Below, piece by piece: positions 26,669 through 36,583 of a stretch of 64,000 nt of DNA. A program made the translations under genes and the position numbers. Positions within the stretch are counted from its first letter, which is position 1. Every line of letters begins with the position of its first letter. This DNA is from Bryobacterales bacterium (GTDB lineage Bacteria > Acidobacteriota > Terriglobia > Bryobacterales > UBA6623). Location: contig JAPOOG010000157.1 of the NCBI GenBank assembly GCA_026713545.1, forward strand, positions 62,001 through 126,000. Reading direction: 5' to 3'. The notes beneath the pieces were generated by a model. It worked only from the letters and a program-made list of their open reading frames with translations, had not been told where the DNA came from and made no database searches.

Positions 26669-27994
26669 TTAGCCGGGGCCGATGCTCTTCACGATATCGT
26701 TGTACATTACGAACGCAAAGAGAAGGATCAAGAACAAGAAGCCAAACTGAAGTACACGCTCCTTGACGGCGAGGCTCAAATCGCAGCGCAGCATTGACTC
26801 GATCAGCAGCATGGTAATCATGCCGCCGTCGAGGATGGGAATCGGCAGCAGGTTGAAAATTCCCAGGTTCAGACTAATGATCGCCATGATCATCACGAGT
26901 TGCGGTAAGCCGGAGCGAGCCGCTTCACCGGAGATACGCGCGATCCCGATCGGGCCTTCGATCGATCTCGCGGACATCTGCCCGACAACCAGCCGCCTCA
27001 AGAAGGTGAAGATCAGCGTTGCATTGTTCAGGTTGTAACGCACAGACTCGCTGACAGCGTCGCTGAACGGCAATGCAGTCTGAACCATCTCGTATTCCGG
27101 CCGCAGACCCACGCCGATCCGCCAGGCGTCCCCGCTGACCTCAGACTTGTGGAAGGCCGGCGCGATCCGAAGCATCAAGCGTTCTGTTCCACGTTCGATC
27201 TCGAAGCTGCCTTCCGATCCTTCCAGTTTCTTGACGAGTTCAGGCACTTGCCGCACGGCGTAAACACGTTCACCGCTAACGGACACCAAGCGGTCTCCCG
27301 GCTGGATGCCGGCTTCTTCAGCGGGTAGACCTTTCTCCACCGGGCCAAGCAACACGCCCGAATCAGGCATCCAGCCGGCATAGCCAACTCCGCTGGATTC
27401 CTCCACACCAACGTCCACCGGCACTTCGATCGTGCGGCCATTGCGGTCGACGGTAACCTGAATCGTCGAATTCGCAGCGGCGACGACGGCGAAGTTCACG
27501 CTCTCCCAGTCCGGAGTCAGACGGCCATTTATCGAGAGGAGCAAGTCGCCCCTCTGAATCCCGGCTCGAGCCGCTCCGGAGTCCTCGGCGACGAAGCCCA
27601 CGCGAGCAGGATCTTCAAGATAGGCCAGCTTCTCGTAATGCACCATGAATAGCCCAACAAGAAGTACACCGGCCAGGGCGAAATTGAAGACAGGACCGCC
27701 CAGTGCGATCACGATCCGCTGCCAGCGGGGCTTCGCCATGAAGTCGCGAGGATTGTCGGATGACTCGCCAGGGTTCTCGCCGGCCATCTTGACGAAGCCG
27801 CCGATCGGCAGAAGGCAGACCTTGTAGTCGGTTTCTTTCCCACGGAACCCAAACAGCCGGGGGCCGAAACCGAACGCGAAGGCATCGACCTTGACGTCGA
27901 AGTAACGTGCGGCCAGAAAATGTCCCAGCTCATGCACCAGGACCATCACGCCCAACACAAAAACAAACGCGACGGCAGAACTGAGAAATTCCAT
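26669..27994 (-). CDS. rseP: RIP metalloprotease RseP (site-2 protease)
   Basis: A 441-residue integral membrane protease that cleaves anti-sigma factors after a first cut by a DegS-type protease. The zinc site HELGH is in the first transmembrane helix (VMVLVHELGHFLAARYF), two PDZ domains follow at about residues 120-200 and 210-290, and the third zinc ligand is in NLLPIPILDGG. The gene sits 20 bases after dxr and 120 bases before the OmpH-like gene. Length and order are typical of the envelope cluster. Confidence 0.95.
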   Translation of the reverse strand: MEFLSSAVAFVFVLGVMVLVHELGHFLAARYFDVKVDAFAFGFGPRLFGFRGKETDYKVCLLPIGGFVKMAGENPGESSDNPRDFMAKPRWQRIVIALGGPVFNFALAGVLLVGLFMVHYEKLAYLEDPARVGFVAEDSGAARAGIQRGDLLLSINGRLTPDWESVNFAVVAAANSTIQVTVDRNGRTIEVPVDVGVEESSGVGYAGWMPDSGVLLGPVEKGLPAEEAGIQPGDRLVSVSGERVYAVRQVPELVKKLEGSEGSFEIERGTERLMLRIAPAFHKSEVSGDAWRIGVGLRPEYEMVQTALPFSDAVSESVRYNLNNATLIFTFLRRLVVGQMSARSIEGPIGIARISGEAARSGLPQLVMIMAIISLNLGIFNLLPIPILDGGMITMLLIESMLRCDLSLAVKERVLQFGFLFLILLFAFVMYNDIVKSIGPG

Positions 27995-28014
27995 TACCTG
28001 TTACCTGACTTGAA

Positions 28015-29208
28015 TCAAGAGCTTACGGGAGCGGCGTCGGCTTCGACGAGTGTTCGAGCCAGCACCCGGGCCTGCCAGTCGGCAGCAAGAACCTCATCCA
28101 GTGATCGTGGTTGGCCGATGCAAGCTTGCTCCAGAACACTCTCAACAACCTTCGGAATCGAGGGAAACGGAATTTTGGACTCCAGAAACGCTTCGACCGC
28201 AATCTCATCCGCTGCGTTCAAGACACAGCCGGCCGTCCCTCCCAATGCCAGAGCCTGATAGGCAAGTCCCAGCAGTGGGAACTTCCGCCAGTCCGGAGGC
28301 TCAAACTCTAATTGTCTCACACGGTCCCAGCTCAGTCGGGCGTCAAAGCCTCCGCTTAAGCGACCCGGATAGCTGAGAGCATAGCGGATCGGCAGTTTCA
28401 TGTCCGGAGCCGCCAACTGCGCAACGACCGAACCGTCGACAAACTCCACCATCGCGTGGACAATCGATTGCGGGTGAACGACCACATCGACTTGGTTCGG
28501 CGCCAGGCCGAACAATTGACATGCCTCGATCACTTCGAATCCCTTGTTCATGAGAGTGGCGGAATCGATGGTGATGCGCCGTCCCATCTTCCAAGTCGGG
28601 TGCTTCAGAGCAGCTCGTGGAGTTACCTGACCCATTTCAGATTGCGGCGTAGTACGAAACGGGCCGCCGGAGGCTGTCAGGATGACTTTCTCGACTTCGT
28701 CTCGGCGCCCTGAGCGCAGACATTGATGAAGACCACTGTGCTCGCTGTCCACGGGGAGCAGCTCGGCTCCGCTGCAGGCGGCTTCCTTCATGACGAGGTC
28801 GCCTGCCGACACGAGAACCTCCTTGTTGGCGAGGGCCACGCGTTTGCCGGCCCGCACCGCCTCGTAGGTGGCCTCCAGACCCGCCACACCGACCGCGGCC
28901 GAAATCACAATGTCATATGGGACGGATTGCACCGCCGCCAAGTTGCCGGCCGGCCCACACAGCAGTTCGGGACGATAGTCACCGATGCCGAGTTCTTGCC
29001 CGAGTCGAGTCCGGAAACGATCGAGGGTTTTCTCGTCGCCGAGAGACACCAACTCCGGCCGGAACTCCAGTGTCTGGCGAACCAACTCCTCGAAGTTACG
29101 ACCTGCTGCCAGCGAGACGACGCCTACTTCGGGCTTCATCTCGCGGACAACCTGCAAGGTATTCCGGCCGATCGAACCGGTCGAACCGAGTAATGCCACT
29201 CGTGTCAT
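28015..29208 (-). CDS. dxr: 1-deoxy-D-xylulose 5-phosphate reductoisomerase
   Basis: A 397-residue enzyme of the MEP isoprenoid pathway that converts DXP to MEP using NADPH and a divalent metal. NADPH is bound by LLGSTGSIGRNTLQ; catalytic-site segments ASGGPFR, LPVDSEHSG and LMNKGFEVIEACQLFG are present. It is the first gene of the dxr-rseP-ompH cluster. The start at 29208 with TTTCACCAAAC upstream has no strong ribosome-binding site. Confidence 0.96.
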   Translation of the reverse strand: MTRVALLGSTGSIGRNTLQVVREMKPEVGVVSLAAGRNFEELVRQTLEFRPELVSLGDEKTLDRFRTRLGQELGIGDYRPELLCGPAGNLAAVQSVPYDIVISAAVGVAGLEATYEAVRAGKRVALANKEVLVSAGDLVMKEAACSGAELLPVDSEHSGLHQCLRSGRRDEVEKVILTASGGPFRTTPQSEMGQVTPRAALKHPTWKMGRRITIDSATLMNKGFEVIEACQLFGLAPNQVDVVVHPQSIVHAMVEFVDGSVVAQLAAPDMKLPIRYALSYPGRLSGGFDARLSWDRVRQLEFEPPDWRKFPLLGLAYQALALGGTAGCVLNAADEIAVEAFLESKIPFPSIPKVVESVLEQACIGQPRSLDEVLAADWQARVLARTLVEADAAPVSS

Positions 29209-30009
29209 GTTTGGTGAAGAGTGCGCCGTTCAACAAACCCTATCACAAGACTCCGACGCTGCATGAGGGCGAACGGGTTCACGGCAAGAGAGTACGCCTG
29301 ACTGCGTTCGTACTCTAGCTCTTTGGTCTTGGGGAGGAAAGGGAGGGGCCGGGGAGGAGTAAAGTTTCAGGGGTCTTTTGGTTGAGGTTAGTCTCGCTTT
29401 GTTGGGGGTTGCCTCCCCGGCTTGAACTGAATATACCAAAGTTCATAGGTGTTGGCAAGGGCCTATTCCAAATCTTAAAGTTTCGAGAGGGTTTTTTCTC
29501 ACATTCAGGGTTCGGCAGTCGCTCGCCCGTCTGCTGTGGGTCAGCAGTCTTGAACCCTTTTGGAACTGATGAAAGCAACGAAAGGGATGTTCGCTGTATC
29601 CTCTCGTGGGTGATGCTCGAATTTTCCGGGAGTGTCACCGAGCACAAGAAACCGTCCGATTTCAAGACCGGCCTGGAGCCTTTCAGCTTGCTCAGCACTC
29701 TGCCGCCGTATTGACGATCAGGGTCGCGACTATACCTGTGTACAATAGACCGACTGTCCCCACCCTCACAGAAACGACGGCTCGTGGCAATACTGTTGCT
29801 ATAACGCGTCGCAACCGCGGTTTGTGGGTAAGCATCTCGCGCCCTGTCCTGAAAGCCTTCACACGAATCTCTCCTCGCCTCTTGCAAGCAACTTGATTCG
29901 CAGCGGCGAGGAACTCGGGCAATAGCGAGAGTGGAATCAGTTACTTAGCGGGTTCGACTCCGCTCTGCGTTCGATGTGTGAGCAGTTCGGTTTGTTCGAG
30001 GCAGGTGTT
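29209..30009. other. 800-bp intergenic region, no gene recognised
   Basis: This divergent-tail gap between dxr and the TrmB-like gene has short open frames on both strands with no family resemblance. It presumably carries the dxr promoter on the minus strand. A T-loop-like string GGGTTCGACTCC at about 29950 is flanked by complementary bases, but no tRNA or tmRNA can be built around it. Confidence 0.45.
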
Positions 30010-30825
30010 CTAAGTTTCGAGGGGGTCGCCACGGTTCCAGAAATCCTCGAAGAGGCGACTCATCGCGACGCAGAGGCTGCGATGCTCGAATACCAGCGCA
30101 GTGAGTTGCGGGTGACTGACAACCGGATCGTCAAGGGAGATCATTCCCCGTTGGTTGTCGAACAAGGCGAGTTTCAAAGGCAGTTCCCGGACCAGGCGCA
30201 CCTGGGCCCCTTCGTGATTGAGTCTCTGAAGGCGGGAGCTTTCCTCTTCGTCATCAAGCACGTGGCGATCATAGAGCAGGCGGCAATCGATACCGCGGCG
30301 CAGAAGATCGGGAAGGAGCGGTTCGCCGGCCGGATCAACAGCGTAGGGCGGCCGGGCAAACTCGAGGTACTCGTCTCTGCTCTGTAGCAGGAGACGACGG
30401 TATTCCTCGCCAATCTGACCGAGGTCAGCAACAATGCGCAGGTAATCCAGAGTCCCACGGACTTGAGTGCCGTCGGCAAAGACATCGGTCAAATCAGCTT
30501 CTACCTGGTGGGCCAGACTGTGGCGATCCTGCCACTCGCGCTCGAACATCACCTTTTTCTGAAACAGGTAGCCTTCGAGAGCCATCTTCGGTTCGACAGC
30601 CGAGTACTCCTTGGCCTTGCCCTGCACAACTTGGACGAAGCCTTTCTCGATGAGGCTTTCGAGCACCTCGTAAATCTTCTGACGGGGGATACGAGCGCGG
30701 CCGGCCACTTCAAGCGCTTTGAAACGAGAGTGGCCGATTAGAACAAGATACGCTCGCGACTCATAGGCATTCAGACCGATTTGTTGGAGACGGCGCGTTT
30801 GCAACTCGAACTGCACGTACTCCAA
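30010..30825 (-). CDS. TrmB-family transcriptional regulator
   Basis: A 271-residue protein. The N-terminal winged helix is seen in LQQIGLNAYESRAYLVLIGH followed by ALEVAGRARIPRQKIYEVLESL, the TrmB-type HTH, then a linker helix and a C-terminal effector-like domain (RLLLQSRDEYLEFARPPYAV, CRLLYDRHVLDDEEE, LFEDFWNRGDP). TrmB proteins regulate sugar transport and central metabolism, mostly in archaea, and are less frequent in bacteria. The gene is isolated, with gaps of 640-800 bases on both sides, so its target is not shown by context. Confidence 0.85.
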   Translation of the reverse strand: MEYVQFELQTRRLQQIGLNAYESRAYLVLIGHSRFKALEVAGRARIPRQKIYEVLESLIEKGFVQVVQGKAKEYSAVEPKMALEGYLFQKKVMFEREWQDRHSLAHQVEADLTDVFADGTQVRGTLDYLRIVADLGQIGEEYRRLLLQSRDEYLEFARPPYAVDPAGEPLLPDLLRRGIDCRLLYDRHVLDDEEESSRLQRLNHEGAQVRLVRELPLKLALFDNQRGMISLDDPVVSHPQLTALVFEHRSLCVAMSRLFEDFWNRGDPLET

Positions 30826-31470
30826 AGTAACATTCCCTGCGAAAAAGCCGCCACCTGATCGTCATCCTCTCCTGGTGAGTTTCTCGGCAGTGAGTCTCTC
30901 AGCCAAGGTAATCTCCACAAGCCCACTACCGAGCATCAGGTTGCAGTGGCTCTGCCGACAAAGCTTCGAGATCGGAAACGATTCCGCGTAAGGCACCTGT
31001 TCTTCTGACGGGAGACCTCCGCGAGGAAAACGCTCTACCTGTCGGATGCTGTCCTATGTAAGAGGCTCTTGCAGAGAGTATGACTCAATCGGGGATTACT
31101 GGCAGATCAGCGGATCCGCCCTCTGAAACAAGCTGCCGCCGCTGAGCGACGGTAATCTCATCGAGCGGGCCGCTCTCGTTCGTCCAACCGGAGTCGCGGC
31201 TGTAAGCAACCGCCACCCCGCAATCCAAACGTCATGAGTGGAATCGGGGCGCATCTGAAAAGCTGTGGATGTGGTTCCCGTCGAGCCGTAGTTCCATTTA
31301 CGATTTTATCCTCCGCCGTTGGTTCTTCCGAGCACCATATCGGAGAAGAAAATGGCTTGGTATGGCCGTGTTCGCCATACGCATTGCGGCCCGTCTTACT
31401 GTATGGTGCAATGTAGCTGTTTCCGCGAAGCGAATCCTGTCAACACGCCAGAAGGTGAATCCTGAAAACT
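30826..31470. other. Intergenic, nothing recognised
   Basis: About 645 bases between divergently placed genes. No frame has a recognisable product, and no strong hairpin-plus-T-tract or tRNA-like structure was found by eye. It probably contains the promoters of the flanking genes. Confidence 0.45.
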
Positions 31471-33414
31471 ATGAGAATGTCTCGCTGGTATCTCTTCGAG
31501 CTGTTTATTTTTTCCGCCGGTATTGCGGCTGCGCAGTCGTCCGTGCCAGTGTCGGAAATCAAGCTCCACAGCGACCCTGAAGATACCCGAGTACGGCCTT
31601 TCGAGAGCATCGCTATCCAGGTCCGGGCCTACGGCGAAGTCGAAGACGCTGGCGGAAACAAGAAGAAAGTGCGCCTCCGTGAGGGCGGCTCGTCCATAAA
31701 GCTCAGCGAGTCGAAGGCCGGCTGGATTTCAAAGCCTTTCCGGTTTCAGGGCAAGGATGACGAACCGTTCCATCAAAAGGAAAGCGCGGGGCTCGGTGCG
31801 ATTCTGCTTGGTCAAGCACAGAGCCTCTTTCTACTGCAAGACGCAGTGCTCTTCACTGCGGCGGATCGTCCGGGCAAGTATGAAGTCAAGGCTGAACTCA
31901 ACGGCAAGAAGGCGACCATGAAAATCCGGGGTGACCGCAACGCGCCCTCACGCGTCCCCAGAGAAATGATCGACTTCCACCGCGAGCCGGCATCGCGCGA
32001 TCCGTATCGCGGGCTCGTTGCACACTACGCGCCGATGATCGCTCAGGAGACATGGTTTCAACCCAAGTCGGACTACTTGTCGAGGGTCGATCTCGACGGC
32101 GACTGGCGCGGCGACAACAACTGGAAGAATACTCCGGAGGGCAGTTCACAAGCCTACGTCTATTACGCGGTAATGGAAACCGACACCCACTGGTTCCTTG
32201 TCTACAACTTCTTCCATCCGCGTGACTATTCGGACAGGTGCGTCGTGGGCACGTGCCACGAGAACGACAACGAGGGTCTCATCCTGACTGTCGCCAAGGA
32301 TGGCTCGAAGTTCGGACGCCTCCAGGTGATGGAGTCACTCGCACACAACAAAATCTATTCATATCGTCTCGATCGCTCTGTAAAGAAGGGTGTTCATAAC
32401 TTCGATGGCGATATCGAGCTGTACGAAAAAAGCCACTCCGTGATCTTCATCGAAGCAGGTGGACACGGAGTCTATGGTTCAGACGACAGCCATTCCAAGT
32501 ACTCCTTCCGCAACGATCGATTCGCAGCCACGGGTGTCACTTATGTCTACAAAGGAGTTGCAGAAAGGCCCAAGCATCCCAACGATCGCAAGGTCGGCTA
32601 CGAGTTGCTCCCCATCTACGAACACTGGTGGAAGCGAGCGCACGAGGGTAGCGGCAAGAAGGACCGCACCTTCGACGCCTATTACCGCTACGAACCATAC
32701 GGAAATCGCCCGCGCCCGCGCTACCCCAAGATTGCAGGAGCGTTCTACGGTCGGGCTCAATCATCCAACAAAGCGAAGCCATTCTGGGGTTGGCACGACG
32801 TTCGCACGCGCAAGAGAAAGGTGCTGGCCACCGGTCAATGGGGGCTCGATCCGGCCTACGGTGTTTCTCGGAACTTGCGCATGCCGGAACCCTTCTCGTT
32901 GAACTACACGTTTAATCCATATCTGGCAATCGGTGAACTCCCTTCCGTTGCACAGGCTCCATCAACAGCCACACCAGCTCCGTCGCCTGCTACTCCGTCG
33001 GTTACGGGTCCGCAACGGCAAGCTCCGCGTGCTGCTACTGTCGCGACTTCCTCGCCGAGATCCGAGCCGTCGAGTTTCACGGCTCGGCGCGCTGCCGATT
33101 TCGACCCCAGCTTGCACAAGGGCGAGTTTGACGTGCGGGTTCGAATTGACGGCGTGACCGATGTTCTGGTTCAGGACAACCAGGTTTCCTATCAGGTCAT
33201 CACACACCGGCCTCCGGTTCACGAGAGCTCGGAGTTCACCCAACCCGTGCCTCGCTCTGGTTTCAAGAAGTTCGAGGTTGAAAAAAGGGAGGGCCGCGGC
33301 CGCGTCATGCTCTTTCAACCGCCGGGAGCCGGAAACGACTACACCGCCCGGGTACGCGTCTCCGACCCGAAAGGCGGTGACGACCTCTATCACATCCGCC
33401 TCAAATGGAAATAG
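31471..33414 (+). CDS. Large exported protein, possibly VPS62/DUF-like
   Basis: About 647 residues with a signal peptide (LFELFIFSAGIAAAQS). Residues about 20-150 look like an Ig-like beta domain (ESIAIQVRAYGEVEDAGG). The central region, YVYYAVMETDTHWFLVYNFF, then CHENDNEGLILTVAKDG and VIFIEAGGHGVYG, resembles the VPS62-type and related secreted domains in which an aspartate/glutamate after a tryptophan-rich strand and a conserved HG motif recur. A Pro/Ala/Ser-rich linker precedes a C-terminal beta domain of about 110 residues. The start may be the ATG at 31477. The function is unknown; the family resemblance is tentative. Confidence 0.6.
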   Translation: MRMSRWYLFELFIFSAGIAAAQSSVPVSEIKLHSDPEDTRVRPFESIAIQVRAYGEVEDAGGNKKKVRLREGGSSIKLSESKAGWISKPFRFQGKDDEPFHQKESAGLGAILLGQAQSLFLLQDAVLFTAADRPGKYEVKAELNGKKATMKIRGDRNAPSRVPREMIDFHREPASRDPYRGLVAHYAPMIAQETWFQPKSDYLSRVDLDGDWRGDNNWKNTPEGSSQAYVYYAVMETDTHWFLVYNFFHPRDYSDRCVVGTCHENDNEGLILTVAKDGSKFGRLQVMESLAHNKIYSYRLDRSVKKGVHNFDGDIELYEKSHSVIFIEAGGHGVYGSDDSHSKYSFRNDRFAATGVTYVYKGVAERPKHPNDRKVGYELLPIYEHWWKRAHEGSGKKDRTFDAYYRYEPYGNRPRPRYPKIAGAFYGRAQSSNKAKPFWGWHDVRTRKRKVLATGQWGLDPAYGVSRNLRMPEPFSLNYTFNPYLAIGELPSVAQAPSTATPAPSPATPSVTGPQRQAPRAATVATSSPRSEPSSFTARRAADFDPSLHKGEFDVRVRIDGVTDVLVQDNQVSYQVITHRPPVHESSEFTQPVPRSGFKKFEVEKREGRGRVMLFQPPGAGNDYTARVRVSDPKGGDDLYHIRLKWK

Positions 33415-33487
33415 AAGGCATCAGCAGCTCCGCTTCCTCCTGAACAAGAGCTCGCTACCGCAAGTCTTGGCGCATCTACCCGGCGGC

Positions 33488-36400
33488 CTACTCGATGTCG
33501 ACGAAAACTTGGTTGCTGATAAAGCCGGCGGCGCGCATGACTAAGGTGTAGCGGCCCGGCGCAAGGTCCGTCGGCAGCTTGATGTTCACCTGATAGAGTC
33601 CTGAAAATCCCGGCGCCAATCCGCTGAAGAGGACGTTGGCCGATCGGCCATCGATTTCGGCTTCGACAGTCAGGACCGTTTCTGCGCGTGGATTGAGGGG
33701 TGCAGGCTGTCCGGTGCCGACAGTCGGTTCGACGGCGCCGAGGCCGGCGCAAAACACGGCGGCGGTGGCTCCGGCGGGAAGAGGCTGTTTCCAGAGGGTG
33801 ACCCCGGTCTCGATGTTGACCAAAGCACCAAGACCGGTTGTGGAATCGAAGAAGATTCCCGGCTGGGCCTGGTTGACATCAACCACGGCCGAGCTGGTCC
33901 CTGCTGGCATAGTGACAATGATCTCTGCAGTTTCACCCGTTGTCTCGAAGGGAATCTGGAGGTTGATCCGGGTGGGCGAGACAAAGAGAAGAGCAGCCGG
34001 GATGCCGTTGACAGTGACCGATGTCCCGCCGAGGTTGGTGGGTAGCGGCGATGTTTCGGCGTTTAGCGTTTCGGTGGCAAGACCGTTTCCGAAGATCGAA
34101 ACAAGACCGCCCGGTGACACGGCGGTGTTTTCCGAGGCCGGATCGAGGTTCAATCCCGCGGAGCCGATGACGGAAGCGACCGTCAAGGAGGGCTGGGAGG
34201 CAGAGTATCTCGCGGTGACCGTAGTGTTGACCGACGGAGCATCGTCGAGCTGCGCGGTGAGGGTGGGTAAATCACCGTCGGTGGGCAATCGCCAAATGAT
34301 CCGGATCTCACCGCTTGCGTCCGTAACGGCAGAGGAGGGAGTGACGACGCCGTCGCGGCTCACCATGAGATTGACTCGCAAGCCGGGGTACGGGAGGTTG
34401 TTCGTGTCGGTGACCCGGAGGACGATGGGGTCGGGGAGCCGTTCGCCGACGCTCCCGACCTGGTCGTCGCCGGAAATGACCTGCAGGTCGAGCACCGAGG
34501 CGGCGCCCTTGACGTCGATCAACGCTTGTGCGTTGTCATAGCCGGGATCAGTGGCATGGGCGGACAGGCGGGTCACACCCGTGGTGACTCCTTCCAAGGC
34601 AAACGACACGCTGGTCGCGCCGCTAGGAATCGTAACGACCGCGGGTGCTGTTACTCCGCCGTTGTCAGTGGTGAGCATCACGTCGAGGTCGGAGGAGCGA
34701 GCTTCGGAGATCTCAACCGTGGCCGTGGCTGGCACACCGACAACGAGTCCTGAAGCAGGCCACGTGGAAAGATGCAGTTCGCGGACGAGCTCGGTTTGGG
34801 CATCGGCGCGGAGGTCGGTGGCTTGTTCGAAGTAGGGTTCCCACTCGCTACGGATGGTTTCGAGTTTCTGAATGTCGGCCTCGGCGGGTTCCTCGCCCTC
34901 GTCCACAACCAGAACGAATGCGAAGTTGAACTTGCGCTGCGAGACGGAAGCGTCGGGGACACGCTTGCCTTCCGCCTCGATGATCATGTCGATGCTGATC
35001 TCCTTGCGCTCTCCGTCAAAGCTGACACCGGTTCGCGGCCTGCTGGATGCCGAGAAGTCATCTGGCTGAATGTTGGTGGGTTTCTCGATGAGGAAGGAGG
35101 GGGTCACTTCGTACGGAAAACGGAAGCCCATCAGGTATTGATCGAATTCGGAGTAGTGTTCGCCGTTAGCGCTGGTCAGGAAGCGCGGCGTCATCATGGC
35201 TTGATCCTCGATGCGATTGCCTTCGAGGAAGGAAGCATCGCTGTTGAAGAAAAAGCTCCAGTGGGCGAGTTGGCGGCCCAGCAGCGAATTGGACCGCTGG
35301 CCGGTCGTGGGGTCGACAAAATCGATAAAGGTCAGGAAGCGATGACCTGCCTCATGTGAGATGATGTCAAGCGTGTTGTCTTGGCCAAGAATGGGGAATG
35401 TGAGATCCAATAAATAGTTGACCAGCGGTCCCATGTTCATGAAACTCTGTAGGCGGCGCTCAGAACCGAATTCCTGTCCGAAGTCAATGATCCTCCGGTT
35501 AAGGAAAACCTCCCCGATTCCCAGAACTTCGTTACGAATGTTCAGTTGGAAGGCGAAGGCCCCATCGCCGACTTCAAGGCCAAGAGAGTTGAAAAAGACC
35601 AAGAAGTCGTAAGCATCTTCATGGTTGCGGTAGAACTTCTGTCCGGAAGCGAGCACGTCAAGATAGCGGTCTGACTGGAAAACCTCGGCGAGGGCGCCTT
35701 CGATGGGACCGGAGGCGCCTTCTGAAAGGTCGACTGCGGTCGGGTTCCCCTCGAGTCGGCCGGGGATGATGCCAACGACAGCATTCGAGATGAGCACCGT
35801 GCGGTAATGGAAGTCGATCGTCCCGTCACGGTGCAAAACAAGCTGAAACGTCTGGCGGAGGCCGATGGTTTGCCTGGTGTAAACCGGCACGGAGTTCCAG
35901 GTAACGAAAAAGCGGTCGGTTGTGGAGTAGGTGCTGACCGGCGTATCAACCCGGCTCGGGTCAAGGTCGCTGAATAGCGGCGCAATCCGAGGCGGGCCGC
36001 TCAAGGCGCGATCAAGCGAACGCCTGGTGCTGGAGCTTTCGGGTTCCTCGAACGTGAGGTTGCCGTCGGAATGCACGAAGGCCTGCGTGTGCGTCTGGTC
36101 GAAATAGGGAAACGGGAATGGTAGGGAGACCTCTTGAGCGTCGTCATCGCCGAGCGAGACAGGGACTCCTTCATCCCGCGATTGATCGCTGAAGGCCGTC
36201 GGACCGGAAGTGGCGGCGTAGCCGTTTTCGGTGCGTGTAAAGCTGACGGAAAGATTTAGGAGATCGAAGACATTGGGTTCGACAACGACACCCCCGGAGG
36301 TATCAATGACCGCGATGTTGCCGACATCGGGCCGGATGATGCCCTTAGGCTCCGGCGCAAATCGGGAAGCCTTGCTTTGGGCTCGTCGCGCAAGCGATTG

Positions 36401-36553
36401 TTCGTGAAGGAATAGCTCGGTGAGGATGCGTCCTCGATAGGAACCACTCCATGGCCCAAGGTCGTCGGAAGCGGCGAACAGGGGAGAGGTCCCGAGCAGA
36501 GCGATAACCAGGGCCTTGCAGAAGGGCAACCGATGACTTGGAATCGTCGTCAT
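33488..36553 (-). CDS. Exported multidomain protein with zinc-protease-like motif and TIGR03437 C-terminus
   Basis: A 1021-residue protein with a signal peptide. Residues about 140-265 resemble a NIDO-like adhesion module (PFPYFDQTHTQAFVHSDGNL). A HEAGH motif occurs at residues 400-404, followed by a YLMGF segment near residue 480, as in some metzincin-like secreted proteins. Bacterial Ig-like domains follow (LRVTDTNNLPYPGLRVNLMV). The last 220 residues match TIGR03437, a C-terminal domain found in Solibacter relatives (SPGGLVSIFGNGLA, PTRINLQIPFE, GLYQVNIKLP). It could be a secreted protease or an adhesin; the zinc third ligand is not identified. Confidence 0.75.
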   Translation of the reverse strand: MTTIPSHRLPFCKALVIALLGTSPLFAASDDLGPWSGSYRGRILTELFLHEQSLARRAQSKASRFAPEPKGIIRPDVGNIAVIDTSGGVVVEPNVFDLLNLSVSFTRTENGYAATSGPTAFSDQSRDEGVPVSLGDDDAQEVSLPFPFPYFDQTHTQAFVHSDGNLTFEEPESSSTRRSLDRALSGPPRIAPLFSDLDPSRVDTPVSTYSTTDRFFVTWNSVPVYTRQTIGLRQTFQLVLHRDGTIDFHYRTVLISNAVVGIIPGRLEGNPTAVDLSEGASGPIEGALAEVFQSDRYLDVLASGQKFYRNHEDAYDFLVFFNSLGLEVGDGAFAFQLNIRNEVLGIGEVFLNRRIIDFGQEFGSERRLQSFMNMGPLVNYLLDLTFPILGQDNTLDIISHEAGHRFLTFIDFVDPTTGQRSNSLLGRQLAHWSFFFNSDASFLEGNRIEDQAMMTPRFLTSANGEHYSEFDQYLMGFRFPYEVTPSFLIEKPTNIQPDDFSASSRPRTGVSFDGERKEISIDMIIEAEGKRVPDASVSQRKFNFAFVLVVDEGEEPAEADIQKLETIRSEWEPYFEQATDLRADAQTELVRELHLSTWPASGLVVGVPATATVEISEARSSDLDVMLTTDNGGVTAPAVVTIPSGATSVSFALEGVTTGVTRLSAHATDPGYDNAQALIDVKGAASVLDLQVISGDDQVGSVGERLPDPIVLRVTDTNNLPYPGLRVNLMVSRDGVVTPSSAVTDASGEIRIIWRLPTDGDLPTLTAQLDDAPSVNTTVTARYSASQPSLTVASVIGSAGLNLDPASENTAVSPGGLVSIFGNGLATETLNAETSPLPTNLGGTSVTVNGIPAALLFVSPTRINLQIPFETTGETAEIIVTMPAGTSSAVVDVNQAQPGIFFDSTTGLGALVNIETGVTLWKQPLPAGATAAVFCAGLGAVEPTVGTGQPAPLNPRAETVLTVEAEIDGRSANVLFSGLAPGFSGLYQVNIKLPTDLAPGRYTLVMRAAGFISNQVFVDIE

Positions 36554-36583
36554 GCGACAGTTGTTGCAGCGGCCTGATGGCCT

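Noticed and set aside
29945-29975. T-loop-like GGGTTCGACTCC suggesting a tRNA or tmRNA 3' end
   Set aside because: The flanking arms pair only with an eight-base loop instead of seven, and no matching acceptor stem, anticodon arm or tmRNA tag frame could be built upstream.
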